Source: CBDCRK01 sp965220955
GTDB lineage: Bacteria; Desulfobacterota; Binatia; Bin18; CBDCRK01
Length of the DNA: 64,000 nucleotides
Assembly: GCA_965220955.1 (NCBI GenBank)
Contig: CBDCRK010000037.1
Location: forward strand, 372,001 to 436,000
Reading direction: 5' to 3'
Position 1 is the first letter of the stretch; each line of letters starts with the position of its first letter. Shown here piece after piece: positions 52,925 to 61,734 of the stretch. Below the pieces are notes generated by a model. It was not told the DNA's origin. It saw only the letters and a list, made by a program, of their open reading frames with translations, and ran no database searches. The position numbers and the translations under genes are program-made.

Positions 52925-52939
52925 TTTCACTCGGTGAAA
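52925..52939. promoter_or_regulatory. Inverted repeat in a divergent promoter region
   Basis: TTTCAC-TCG-GTGAAA is a 15-bp palindrome between the minus-strand phosphotransferase and the plus-strand alcohol dehydrogenase. It could be an operator serving both. No clear -35/-10 pairs were identified next to it. Confidence 0.35.
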
Positions 52940-53027
52940 TGAGGCTTTCGCTTGGTAAACGGTGTTGCAGGAAGGGAAGGGAGCATGGTAGGCTTTTCTT
53001 TATCCCCTGCAAGAGGAGGAACAGAAG

Positions 53028-54107
53028 ATGAAAGGAAAAGTTGCCTATATCCCGCAGGCTCGCACAATCGAGTTCTACGAGTTTGATCTTCCCGAGGTCG
53101 AGCCTGGAGCTATTCTCGCCCAGGTGACACGTACCAACGTATGTGGTTCTGAGGTGCATATGTGGCGGGGTGAGTTTGGCCGGCGGGGAGTTATGCCCGG
53201 GCATGAAATGGTAGGACACGTTTCTGGGCTTGGTAAAGGAGTTGCTACAGACACGGCTGGGCAGCCCTTAAAAGAGGGAGACCGCATCGCACCTGTGTAC
53301 TACCTGACCTGTGGCACCTGTATAAACTGTGCCGTAGGCAATTCTGCTGCCTGCGTTACCCTTGGTATTCGAGCGATGCGCCGTACACCCCAGGATCCAC
53401 CTCATTTCCACTCTACCTTTGCCACGCACTACTACATCCGTCCCGGGCAACATGTGTACAAGGTGCCCGAGCGAGTGTCCGAGAATATGGCCTCTTCAGC
53501 CAACTGCGCCCTCTCTGAGGTTTTTTATGGCCTGGATCGTGTTAACCTACAGTACGGAGAAAACCTGGTTGTTCAGGGAGCAGGAGGGCTTGGCCTGCAT
53601 GCCATGGCCATAGCCAAGGCCAGGGGGGCAAGGGTTATTGCTATTGACGGGGCGGACCTGCGCCTGCAACGGGCCAAACAATTCGGTGCGGATGAGGTCA
53701 TTGACCTGCGTGCAGAGGATGCCGAGGCCCGGATAGGCCGGATACGGGAGCTGACAGGGGGCTTGGGAGCAGATGTAGTGCTGGAGGTTGCAGGCATTCC
53801 TGAAGCTTTCCTTGAAGCCTTGCAGCTAGTACGCACGGGTGGACGGGTGGTGGAAATCGGCAATATCTCCATGGGGCTCACTGTGGCAATTCCGCCGGCA
53901 ATGATCACGTTTAAGTCAATTAATGTAGTTGGCGTAGCCACCTATCCGCCACACTACCTGCAAAAAGCGTTGCAGTTTCTGGAGAAACATATTGATACTT
54001 ACCCATATCATGAACTTGTTGATGCCGAGTTTCCGCTCGATCATGCAGCTGAGGCAATGGATAAATCCGATAGGAAGGAGATCACCAGGGCAGCGTTGCT
54101 ACCCTAG
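53028..54107 (+). CDS. Zinc-binding alcohol dehydrogenase
   Basis: This 359-residue MDR protein has the catalytic zinc site (VCGSE, then GHEMVGHV) and the structural zinc loop CGTCINCAVGNSAAC with four cysteines. The nucleotide motif is QGAGGLGLHAMAIAKARG. It oxidises a secondary alcohol or reduces the carbonyl, with substrate undefined. AGGAGGAAC precedes the ATG. The thioesterase gene 36 bases downstream is probably cotranscribed. Confidence 0.9.
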   Translation: MKGKVAYIPQARTIEFYEFDLPEVEPGAILAQVTRTNVCGSEVHMWRGEFGRRGVMPGHEMVGHVSGLGKGVATDTAGQPLKEGDRIAPVYYLTCGTCINCAVGNSAACVTLGIRAMRRTPQDPPHFHSTFATHYYIRPGQHVYKVPERVSENMASSANCALSEVFYGLDRVNLQYGENLVVQGAGGLGLHAMAIAKARGARVIAIDGADLRLQRAKQFGADEVIDLRAEDAEARIGRIRELTGGLGADVVLEVAGIPEAFLEALQLVRTGGRVVEIGNISMGLTVAIPPAMITFKSINVVGVATYPPHYLQKALQFLEKHIDTYPYHELVDAEFPLDHAAEAMDKSDRKEITRAALLP

Positions 54108-54143
54108 AGAGAGACCAGCTTTTGGGCTGTAGGAGGATAAGTA

Positions 54144-54524
54144 ATGAAAGACACGCTTAAACCTGGCATGACAGCAGAACAAACGATTACCACTACCCCG
54201 GAGATGGGAATTACTCACCTGGGGCCTAACGCCCCAAGGATGTTCTCTACGCCGTCCATGATTCAGCTCATGGAAGGGACGTGCGTACAATTTCTCACTC
54301 TTCATATGGATGAAGGAGAACAAACTGTGGGTTTCCATATTGATGTGAAGCACCTAGCCCCTACCAAAATCGGCCAAAAGGTCACTGCTAAAGTGACCCT
54401 TAAAGAAATTAATGGTCGACGCTTGTTACTAGATGTAGAGGCACACAACGAAGACGGCACTAAGGTTGGCGAGGGAATTCACGAACGAGCAGTGGTCAGT
54501 GTCAGCCGCTTTGCTGGGCAATAG
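54144..54524 (+). CDS. Hotdog-fold thioesterase
   Basis: This 126-residue protein resembles FlK-type thioesterases: an N-terminal TITTTPEMGITHLGP, the active-site segment STPSMIQLMEGTCVQFL with the catalytic glutamate and preceding threonine/serine, and the late TVGFHIDVKHLAPTKIGQ with the histidine. It should hydrolyse an acyl-CoA. AGGAGGATAAG precedes the ATG. Confidence 0.88.
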   Translation: MKDTLKPGMTAEQTITTTPEMGITHLGPNAPRMFSTPSMIQLMEGTCVQFLTLHMDEGEQTVGFHIDVKHLAPTKIGQKVTAKVTLKEINGRRLLLDVEAHNEDGTKVGEGIHERAVVSVSRFAGQ

Positions 54525-54575
54525 AGGCAGGTCCCCTTACCTGCTTTACTAGCCTTCTGTGGCCTGCTTTAGGCT

Positions 54576-54896
54576 TTACCTGACCTGCGAACCAGAAGAA
54601 ACCAGCTTCTCCGGGGTAACGATAATGACTTTGTCTTGGTCTGAAGCGGCAAGAAGCATTCCTTGGCTTTCCACCCCCCGCAACCTTGCCGGTTGCAAAT
54701 TGGCAACAACAACGATCTGCTTGCCAATCAGCTCTTCTGGAGCGTAGTGGGCCTTGATCCCGGCTACCAGTTGTCTCTCTTCTCCTCCCAAATCGATCTT
54801 GAGGACAAGGAGCTTGTCAGCGTTGGGATGGGGCTCTACTGCTTTGACGGTAGCAACACGCAGATCCATTTTGCTAAAGTCTTCAATGGTGATCAT
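54576..54896 (-). CDS. CsaA-like tRNA-binding domain protein
   Basis: This 106-residue protein is a stand-alone OB-fold tRNA-binding domain, as in CsaA or the C-terminal part of MetRS: FSKMDLRVATVKAVEPHPNADK, GIKAHYAPEELIGKQI and NLQPARLRGVESQGMLLAAS. No synthetase catalytic part is next to it. A chaperone-like or tRNA role is known for CsaA. The ATG at 54896 has GAGG upstream. It follows PEPCK by 12 bases. Confidence 0.85.
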   Translation of the reverse strand: MITIEDFSKMDLRVATVKAVEPHPNADKLLVLKIDLGGEERQLVAGIKAHYAPEELIGKQIVVVANLQPARLRGVESQGMLLAASDQDKVIIVTPEKLVSSGSQVR

Positions 54897-54908
54897 GGGT
54901 GTCAACCT

Positions 54909-56654
54909 CTAAACCTTGAGCCGCTGAGCCTGGGTGGCAAGCTCTTGTCGGATTTCTGGGGGCATACGATCACCGAACTTTTCGAAAAATCGATGCTGGT
55001 CTTGTAGATCGTCGGTCCAAGCCTCCGGCTCTACAGTAAGCAACTCCTGGATAGCCGACAATGGTAAACCCAGGCCATCAAGATCTAGATCCTTGGGCCC
55101 GGGAGTATAGCCAATAGGTGTTTCCACAGCCCCGTTTTTACCACGCACCCGGGAAAGAATCCATTTAAGCGCACGGATGTTTTCGCCAAATCCCGGCCAA
55201 ATAAATTTGCCCTTGTCATCCCTGCGGAACCAATTGACATGAAAAATCTTGGGTGGGTTGGGGATACGCGTACCCATGGTCAACCAATGAGAAAAGTAAT
55301 CCCCCATGTTGTATCCACAAAAAGGCAGCATGGCCATGGGATCGCGTCGCAGCACACCCACGGCTCCGGCAGCGGCAGCCGTGGTTTCAGAAGCCATACT
55401 GGCTCCCATATATACTCCGTGCTGCCAGTTAAAAGACTGGTAAACAAGCGGTACTTGTCTAGAACGCCGTCCGCCAAATAAAATTGCCGAGATGGGAACA
55501 CCCTGGGGACTTTCCCATTCCCGGGACATCGCAGGACATTGACTGGCGGGAGCAGTAAAACGAGAGTTCGGGTGAGCCGCTTTCCCTTCGCTATTAGGAG
55601 TCCAGGGCCTTCCTTGCCAGTCAAGGGCCCTAGCTGGAGGGTCACCGTCCATGCCCTCCCAGTAGGGGGTACCCTCTGGGGTTAAAGCCATATTAGTGAA
55701 AATAGAATTCTTGCCCAGGGCGGCCATAACATTAGGATTCGTATGACTGTTCGTTCCCGGACCCACACCAAAAAAGCCCGCCTCAGCATTAATGGCCCAC
55801 AGACGACCGTCAGGACCAACATGCATCCAGGCAATATCTTCCCCCACAGTCCAGATCTTATATCCGTCCTGGGCCAAAGGAGACACCAGCATGGCCAGGT
55901 TAGTCTTGCCGCATGCACTGGGGAAGGCAGCAGCCATGTAGGTTACCTCACCCTTGGGGTCTTCCAACCCCAAAATGAGCATGTGTTCGGCCAGCCACGC
56001 CTCTTCATATGCCATACGGCTGGCAATACGCAGGGCAAAGCACTTTTTCCCTAGAAGCGCATTGCCTCCATAGCCAGAGCCAATGCTCCAGATAAGCCGC
56101 TCCTCAGGAAAGTGGAGGATAAAGCGACGATCTGGGCTTAGGTCCCCAAGGGAGTGAAGTCCTGGAACAAAGTCATTTGAAGCCCCCAGGCGATCCAAGG
56201 CTACCTGACCCATGCGGGTCATAATTCGCATGTTGACAACAACATAAGAGCTGTCAGTGATTTCCACACCGACCCGGCTGTAAGGAGAGGTTATCGGTCC
56301 CATAATATAAGGGACCACGTACATGGTTCTGCCCTTCATCGAACCCCTGAAGAGGTTACCGACCTTCTCTTTTGCCTCTTTTGGAGACATCCAGTTATTG
56401 CTGGGCCCGGCATCTTCTTCTTTGCTTGAACAAATAAAGGTGAGGTGCTCTGTACGTGCCACATCGGTCGGGTCACTACGGTGTAGGTAGCACCCTGGAT
56501 ACTTTTTCGGGTTGAGCTCGACCAAAGTACTGGCATCAAGCATCTTACGAATTAGCTTGTGGTTTTCAGCCTCAGAGCCATCACACCAATAGATATGCTC
56601 GGGCTGGGTGAGTTTAGCAGTCTCTTCTACCCACTTTTCAACTGGTGTTGCCAT
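54909..56654 (-). CDS. pckG: Phosphoenolpyruvate carboxykinase (GTP)
   Basis: This 581-residue enzyme interconverts oxaloacetate and PEP with GTP in gluconeogenesis. The phosphate loop FPSACGKTNLAM with the reactive cysteine, FGGRRSRQVPLVYQSFNWQHG and the manganese-site residues in YIMGP...DSSYVV are characteristic. Length is near the family's usual 600. ATG 56654 follows AGAGGAT; a second ATG lies at 56660. It is the only central-carbon enzyme in the window, and the CsaA-like gene follows. Confidence 0.97.
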   Translation of the reverse strand: MATPVEKWVEETAKLTQPEHIYWCDGSEAENHKLIRKMLDASTLVELNPKKYPGCYLHRSDPTDVARTEHLTFICSSKEEDAGPSNNWMSPKEAKEKVGNLFRGSMKGRTMYVVPYIMGPITSPYSRVGVEITDSSYVVVNMRIMTRMGQVALDRLGASNDFVPGLHSLGDLSPDRRFILHFPEERLIWSIGSGYGGNALLGKKCFALRIASRMAYEEAWLAEHMLILGLEDPKGEVTYMAAAFPSACGKTNLAMLVSPLAQDGYKIWTVGEDIAWMHVGPDGRLWAINAEAGFFGVGPGTNSHTNPNVMAALGKNSIFTNMALTPEGTPYWEGMDGDPPARALDWQGRPWTPNSEGKAAHPNSRFTAPASQCPAMSREWESPQGVPISAILFGGRRSRQVPLVYQSFNWQHGVYMGASMASETTAAAAGAVGVLRRDPMAMLPFCGYNMGDYFSHWLTMGTRIPNPPKIFHVNWFRRDDKGKFIWPGFGENIRALKWILSRVRGKNGAVETPIGYTPGPKDLDLDGLGLPLSAIQELLTVEPEAWTDDLQDQHRFFEKFGDRMPPEIRQELATQAQRLKV

Positions 56655-56950
56655 AGACATATCCTCTGTTGTATATCCTTATTAATCAGAACGATATTCT
56701 ATTTTAATCCAAAGTCCCTTGCCTTGACCTTTGACTTCTTCGTATGAGATAGCCATAATCCCCGTAGGTTGGGAAATCTTGGGAGGGCAGTTTGTCCCAA
56801 TGCTTTGTTATCCGTCGGGCTTCCTCTATAGGCTAGGCCATTACACTGAAGGTCTCTCTATTTATAAGGAATCTCTTTGGGCGTCAACGGAGGTTAGACC
56901 TACTGACAGGCTAAACCGCAGCTTTTGTGAACAAATTGCAAGGAGCAATG

Positions 56951-57412
56951 ATGTTGTGGATTAACAAAGTGAGCTGGGAGGCGATCTGCCAGCATGCTAA
57001 GGAAACCTTTCCCGAGGAGTGCTGCGGGGTCATTGTCAGCGGGGAGGGAGCTGAAAAGGTAAGGCGTATGACTAATATTCAAAACGCTCTGCACCAAAAA
57101 GACCCGATTGCCCATCCCCGTGACGCAACCACCGCCTATTCCGTAGACGCCAAGGAGCTCTTAGACCTTTTACAGGAGATAGAAGAAAAGCACCGGAACA
57201 TAAAAGTTTTTTACCATTCTCATCCCCAGCATGGAGCCTATTTTTCCCAGGAGGACCGGCATATGGCCATGTGGGGCGACGAGCCTAACTATCCGGATTC
57301 TACTTATCTAGTGGTTTCAATCTATGACCGGGAAATCAAGGAAGCCAAAGCGTTCGCCTGGGATGCAAAACAGAAAGACTTTGCGGCTATTCCGCTTACC
57401 ATAGAGGAGTAA
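56951..57412 (+). CDS. JAMM/MPN metalloprotease (M67-like)
   Basis: This 153-residue protein has the JAMM zinc site: the glutamate in FPEECCGVIVSG, HSHPQHGAYFSQED with two histidines and the aspartate, in a YHSHP context. Bacterial members remove C-terminal residues from ubiquitin-like sulphur carriers, but here no such carrier is near. ATG 56951 has AAGGAG at five bases; the ATG at 56948 is less well placed. Confidence 0.87.
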   Translation: MLWINKVSWEAICQHAKETFPEECCGVIVSGEGAEKVRRMTNIQNALHQKDPIAHPRDATTAYSVDAKELLDLLQEIEEKHRNIKVFYHSHPQHGAYFSQEDRHMAMWGDEPNYPDSTYLVVSIYDREIKEAKAFAWDAKQKDFAAIPLTIEE

Positions 57413-57422
57413 GAGGACAGAC

Positions 57423-57480
57423 CCTTCGGCAAGCTCTTCGGCAAGCTCTTCGGCAAGCCCTTCGGCAAGCCCTTCGGCGG
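57423..57480. repeat. Tandem 12-bp CTTCGGCAAGCT-like repeat
   Basis: About five imperfect copies of CTTCGGCAAGCT lie between the JAMM protease and PagL-like genes. They share CCCTTCGGC with the 24-bp repeat at 32312-32716. Confidence 0.75.
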
Positions 57481-57552
57481 GCTTCTCTTACCAAAACGGA
57501 GAGCTTGGAGTAGAGCGAGAGAGACTCTATTACAGAAGAGGAGAAAGGGACC

Positions 57553-58167
57553 ATGAAAGAATGCAGAGCAGGGAGTCGGTGGGGATGGGTGATGATTATG
57601 CTACTTGCTAGTGTGATAGTGTTTCCCTTGTCTGCGGATGCCACAGATTTTCCCTTTCAGCGCGGGACAATGGAGGTCGGGCTCCGGTCAGGGTACAATA
57701 TCGGGGCTGACAGAAACGCTGACATGATCCCTGTATCCTTCCGCCTTGGCTATGTGCTCTATAGTGGCAAATACAAGTTTCTCCCCCGAGGTGCACTGGA
57801 AGTAGCAACCGAACCCTTTGTCAGCCCAATAACCTCGGTGGAGTCAGGCAAAGATGGATCAATAGAGATGGGCCTTGCCTTACCAATGTTCACGTACCAT
57901 TTTGACATTGGCAACCATATCGTTCCTTACATCGAAGGAGGGGTCGGAGTTATGTACACTGACCTCAGAGGGTACCGCCTGGGAAGCCACTTTCAGTTCC
58001 TCTCTCAGGGCGGGGCGGGCCTAAGCTACTTTCTTACGGACAATACTGCCCTGAACCTGAGCTGGCGTTTCCGCCATATCTCTAACGCCAGCCTGTACGA
58101 CGACAACCGAGGCTTCAACTCTTATATCTTTCAGGCAGGCTTCTCTTACTTCCTTCCTCTGCACTAG
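57553..58167 (+). CDS. PagL-like lipid A 3-O-deacylase
   Basis: This 204-residue outer-membrane protein has a signal peptide (WGWVMIMLLASVIVFPLSADA) and an eight-stranded barrel pattern. The catalytic motif is RFRHISNASLYDDNRGFNS, matching the H-x-S-N of PagL. It would remove an acyl chain from lipid A, so the cell is likely to make lipopolysaccharide. The following two small genes may be part of the same transcript. Confidence 0.85.
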   Translation: MKECRAGSRWGWVMIMLLASVIVFPLSADATDFPFQRGTMEVGLRSGYNIGADRNADMIPVSFRLGYVLYSGKYKFLPRGALEVATEPFVSPITSVESGKDGSIEMGLALPMFTYHFDIGNHIVPYIEGGVGVMYTDLRGYRLGSHFQFLSQGGAGLSYFLTDNTALNLSWRFRHISNASLYDDNRGFNSYIFQAGFSYFLPLH

Positions 58168-58195
58168 AGAGTAAACTGACGTGGGATAAATATCT

Positions 58196-58609
58196 ATGCG
58201 GATGATCCTTCCACCTATCCAGGAGCGACGTGTAACCGATAGGCACCTCACCACTTTCTTTCGCACCTATAGGATAATGGAATTCCGGCGAGCAGTCTCC
58301 ACCATGTGCCGGTTCTATAAGCTAAAAAGGCCACAGGTGGAGTGGTACGAATACCTCGACTGGGGTAAAACCGGGGGCAAAACCTACGAGAACGGCAAGA
58401 TCCATCTTGTTCACCCTGAGAACTGGAAGAAAGGACGCAAGTACAACTCCGAGCGGCAGTGGATCAATATGGTCTACCATGAAATGGGTCACTACGTCTT
58501 TTGGGTAGATGCTGAGCGTAAGGCTGACATATTCGCTTACCGTATGGTGTATGGTGTCAATAACCACTACAACCGCCGTGCCTCCTCTGCTTCCCGCCTC
58601 AGGTCATAA
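58196..58609 (+). CDS. Small HExxH zinc-metallopeptidase-like protein
   Basis: This 137-residue protein has VYHEMGHYVFWVDAERKADIFA: an HExxH zinc helix with a third ligand candidate (E or D about 12-16 residues downstream), as in zincin peptidases. The N-terminal half is basic and has no signal. I do not recognise a family. It begins 28 bases after PagL and lies on the same strand. Confidence 0.7.
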   Translation: MRMILPPIQERRVTDRHLTTFFRTYRIMEFRRAVSTMCRFYKLKRPQVEWYEYLDWGKTGGKTYENGKIHLVHPENWKKGRKYNSERQWINMVYHEMGHYVFWVDAERKADIFAYRMVYGVNNHYNRRASSASRLRS

Positions 58610-58632
58610 AGCAGAAGTGAGGAAAGACCTTT

Positions 58633-59142
58633 ATGGCTGCTGCCGATAAAAAAACAACAAGTGCAGATAATCGCTGGTGGGTAGACCGAGACAAAACTCG
58701 GAGGAAGCTTAAGGTACAAGAGCAGCAGGCGTCAGCAGGTGCCTCGTTTTTCCGCGCAGTCGAGGGGTACGACCAGGATCAGGCCCTAGACCATCTCACC
58801 GATTTAAACCTCAAGCTCTTAGCCCAGGGCGAGGCCCCCTCGGGTGGGTGGGGGTATGTCAACCTAGTGGAGGACAAATCCCCAGGCAAAGAGATCGAGA
58901 AAGTTAAAAAGGCATTACCTCTACCCCCTTTTGCTCGAGCAGTAATAGTAGACGCCGGGCTTTCGTTGCGGGTGATTGTTACTGGGACTCCCATAGGAGA
59001 ACGCGTCCTGGAGTTCAATTTTGTTCAAGAAGCCTCTTTCGACTGCTGGATAAGAGGTGAGTGGGTGCGCGAGGAGATATTTACCAGTCCAGAAGCACTG
59101 CTGCGTAAGGCGGTCCATTTACTGAACAAGTATTTAGAATAG
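58633..59142 (+). CDS. Soluble protein, unknown
   Basis: This 169-residue protein has a charged N-terminus, a helical section (YDQDQALDHLTDLNLKLLAQ) and a beta-rich second half (FARAVIVDAGLSLRVIVTGT, then VLEFNFVQEASFDCWIRGEW), ending in an alpha helix. No motif, signal or membrane segment is seen. It is transcribed in line with PagL and the HExxH protein, 23 bases after the latter. Confidence 0.65.
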   Translation: MAAADKKTTSADNRWWVDRDKTRRKLKVQEQQASAGASFFRAVEGYDQDQALDHLTDLNLKLLAQGEAPSGGWGYVNLVEDKSPGKEIEKVKKALPLPPFARAVIVDAGLSLRVIVTGTPIGERVLEFNFVQEASFDCWIRGEWVREEIFTSPEALLRKAVHLLNKYLE

Positions 59143-59180
59143 GGGTGAACCCTGGGGGAACTCTAAAGGAGGGACCACGC

Positions 59181-59996
59181 ATGCCTAAAGTTGTTGCTAA
59201 CAACTACGAGATGCACTATGAGGTTGACGATTTTACCGACTCCTGGAAACCGGCGGAGACCTTATGGATTCAGCACGGCTTTGGCAGAAGCTCACGCTTC
59301 TGGTACCACTGGGTACCGCCACTGGCGGGGCACTACCGGGTTATTCGCCGCGATATGCGCGGCCACGGACAGTCAGCCGACCCCGGACCCAACTACCAAT
59401 GGTCGGTAGACGACCTGCTTAATGACATGAAAGGATTCCTCGATGCCCTTAATCTAGACAAGGTGCATTATGTTGGGGAGTCAGTCGGCGGCATTCTAGG
59501 TATTGCTTTTGCCACCAAGTGGCCGGAACGATTCAAAAGCATGACGCTCTGTGCTGCACCCTGTGCCATTAGACCGCCGATCCAGAAAATGTTTGCCCTG
59601 GGCTACCCTGACTGGTCAACCGCCCTGGGCACACTGGGACCGGGTGGCTGGGTCAAGGCACTCATGGAGCAAGGAGGCGGTCTGGTTGGCACCAATCCTG
59701 CCCATACAGACTGGGTTATCGCCGAGTGGTCCAAGACGCCCACCCATGTACTCCAGGGTCTCTGCCGGATGGTGCCGGGTGTGGATGTGACTCCTCTGCT
59801 CTCCCAGGTGAAGGTACCGACATTAATCTTGGCTCCAGCACACAGCCCTCTTCTCCCGCTCACTGAGCAGGTCATGATGCGTGATACCATCCCGGGTGCC
59901 CGTATTGCCGTAATCGAAGGCAGAGGACACGAAATTTATGTTGATAAGCCGGAGGAATGTACTGCTGCGCTGATGAAATTCCTACGTTCGCTGTGA
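59181..59996 (+). CDS. Alpha/beta hydrolase
   Basis: This 271-residue hydrolase has the oxyanion region IQHGFGRSSRFWYHW, the nucleophile elbow YVGESVGGILG (serine near residue 101), and the late VIEGRGHEIY with the histidine. It is similar to small ester or lactone hydrolases. ATG 59181 follows AAAGGAGGGACC. The paralogue at 27194 shares the fold but not the neighbourhood. Confidence 0.87.
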   Translation: MPKVVANNYEMHYEVDDFTDSWKPAETLWIQHGFGRSSRFWYHWVPPLAGHYRVIRRDMRGHGQSADPGPNYQWSVDDLLNDMKGFLDALNLDKVHYVGESVGGILGIAFATKWPERFKSMTLCAAPCAIRPPIQKMFALGYPDWSTALGTLGPGGWVKALMEQGGGLVGTNPAHTDWVIAEWSKTPTHVLQGLCRMVPGVDVTPLLSQVKVPTLILAPAHSPLLPLTEQVMMRDTIPGARIAVIEGRGHEIYVDKPEECTAALMKFLRSL

Positions 59997-60131
59997 CTAC
60001 ACTACATACTCAGATTCATCCATACCTGTTGATAGTTAACCGGACCTTTGGCGGAGTACTTGGAGGTAAACGCTAGGCGACTTTTGGCCTGGGAAGCGGC
60101 TCGTGATCCCCAATGCACTGCACTTGCATAG

Positions 60132-60363
60132 GATGCCGGCATTGGGGCCAACAGGAGTCTGCGCATACATTGCCGGTTTTGCCATACCTTTTGAGTGGGA
60201 TATCCCACTGACTGCACTGGCCCTGCTCAGCGTTTTGGCAACAGTATCCAGCTCGCAAAATAGCTACACCGCCAGTTCTTCACTCGTTCTTCCGGTGGTC
60301 ATTTTTTTGCTCGCAACAGGACTGTCGATCCTTGTGTCCAAGGACATAGGCCGGAGTGTGTAG
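60132..60363 (+). pseudogene. O-antigen ligase-like membrane protein remnant
   Basis: From ATG 60132 the frame encodes about 76 residues with three hydrophobic segments (GVCAYIAGFAIPF, PLTALALLSVLATV, SSLVLPVVIFLLATGLSILV), like the start of Wzy/WaaL-type proteins, and then a stop. The rest is missing. There is no ribosome site. The first helices would be inserted but cannot form a polymerase or ligase. Confidence 0.5.
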
Positions 60364-60620
60364 CTGAGCGCATCTCTATTGCCGGCAGTTCTTCTCTTTT
60401 AGGACTTACGCAAAAGGGAGCACAAGAGTGCCCGGTCGCTGAAAAAGCGCTAGAGTGAGTTCTATGAAAGAAAAAGTGAGTCGTCTCGATTAGTGTCAAT
60501 ATTTGTTGGTCAGCCAGATCAACTATACTTTGACAAACTTCGCTGAGCATTGGAGGCAGTGCTGATGGAGACCTGGGTAGGCCACTAAAGAGATGAGGAT
60601 GCAGTAACAAGGAGAGTAGC
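60364..60620. other. Gene-free stretch before the hydroxyacid dehydrogenase
   Basis: I see no gene, repeat or RNA in this stretch. An AAGGAGAG ribosome site for the following gene lies at its end. Confidence 0.5.
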
Positions 60621-61613
60621 ATGAAAATTTTTATTTCCTTTGCTGGTTCAGCTGGACTTAGTGGCTTTCCCGATTTTCCTCCTGCCTATGCCCGGCAACT
60701 CGAGGCCGAATTTTCCGGGATTAGGGTAACCCTACTGCAGGATCCTAAGCAGCGCCGAGAAGAACTCAGCGACACAGATGTTCTCTTTACCCTGCGTTTC
60801 AGTCCAGAGGACTTTAAGGTTGCAAAAAGGCTCAAATGGCTTCACCTGCCCTCCGCCGGGGCTACCCATGTGCTTTTTCCTGAGCTGGTCGAAAGTGAGG
60901 TTCTGGTGACCAACTCCCGGGGGTTGGCTGCTATTTCCATGGCCGAGCATGTCCTGGGGATGATGATCATCCTGGCAAGAAAGCTGCACCAAGCTTATCG
61001 CTTCCAACTGGAAGGGAAATGGCCGCGCAGGGAGATGTTCGACCTCTACTCCACTTTCTCGGAACTGCATGGACAGACAGCGGGGATCATTGGCTTAGGC
61101 AGTATTGGCTTGGCTGTGGCTGAGAGAGTCAAGGCGCTGGGAATGCGGGTCATAGCCAACAAAAGGACAGTAGGAACGTCACCCCCGTGTGTGGACGAAC
61201 TCTTGGGATCAGAAGACCTGCCCCATCTTCTGCAAGCGTCGGACTTTGTGGTGATCACAGCCCCACTGACCCCAGAAACCCAGGGGCTTATAGGGGAAAA
61301 GGAGCTTCGTCTGATGAAGCCGACCGCTTACATTTTCAACCTTGGCCGGGGAGCCATCATCCAGGAGGTAGTACTCATCCAGGCCCTAAAGGAGGGGTGG
61401 ATTGCCGGCGCTGGCCTGGATGTGACCACAGTAGAACCGCTGCCGCCAGAGAGTGAGCTGTTCCACTTACCCAATGTCTTTCTTACTCCCCATTACTCCG
61501 GACTGCGTTCTCGTTACTGGGATCATGCGCTAGAAATCTTCAAGCGCAACCTGGGCAAGTTTCTGCAGGGAGAGGTGCTGAATAATCTGGTGGATAAGCG
61601 CGGTGGTTATTGA
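60621..61613 (+). CDS. D-2-hydroxyacid dehydrogenase
   Basis: This 330-residue NAD(P)-dependent dehydrogenase has the nucleotide motif TAGIIGLGSIGLAVAERVKA and the catalytic triplet: arginine in NLGRGAII, glutamate in TVEPLPPES and histidine in LTPHYSG. It converts a 2-oxoacid to the D-hydroxyacid or the reverse. AAGGAG precedes the ATG. The gene is followed by the thiolase-fold gene after 120 bases. Confidence 0.93.
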   Translation: MKIFISFAGSAGLSGFPDFPPAYARQLEAEFSGIRVTLLQDPKQRREELSDTDVLFTLRFSPEDFKVAKRLKWLHLPSAGATHVLFPELVESEVLVTNSRGLAAISMAEHVLGMMIILARKLHQAYRFQLEGKWPRREMFDLYSTFSELHGQTAGIIGLGSIGLAVAERVKALGMRVIANKRTVGTSPPCVDELLGSEDLPHLLQASDFVVITAPLTPETQGLIGEKELRLMKPTAYIFNLGRGAIIQEVVLIQALKEGWIAGAGLDVTTVEPLPPESELFHLPNVFLTPHYSGLRSRYWDHALEIFKRNLGKFLQGEVLNNLVDKRGGY

Positions 61614-61734
61614 CTCATGTACTTTGTTCTCACTAGCAGCACAAATAGGGCGAACCTTTCCCTTGACAGCATTCTTAGCCTATGTCAGTACGAACAAGGT
61701 TACACAGAGCACTGATTGTAAAGGAGGGTAGACC

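Noticed and set aside
56731..56964. Plus-strand frame of 77 residues before the JAMM gene
   Set aside because: No ribosome site, no recognisable domain, overlaps the next gene's start; likely chance.
60002..60258. Minus-strand frames beside the O-antigen ligase remnant
   Set aside because: No start signals and no recognisable family. A gene tail ending near 60002 cannot be ruled out, but the support is too weak to list.
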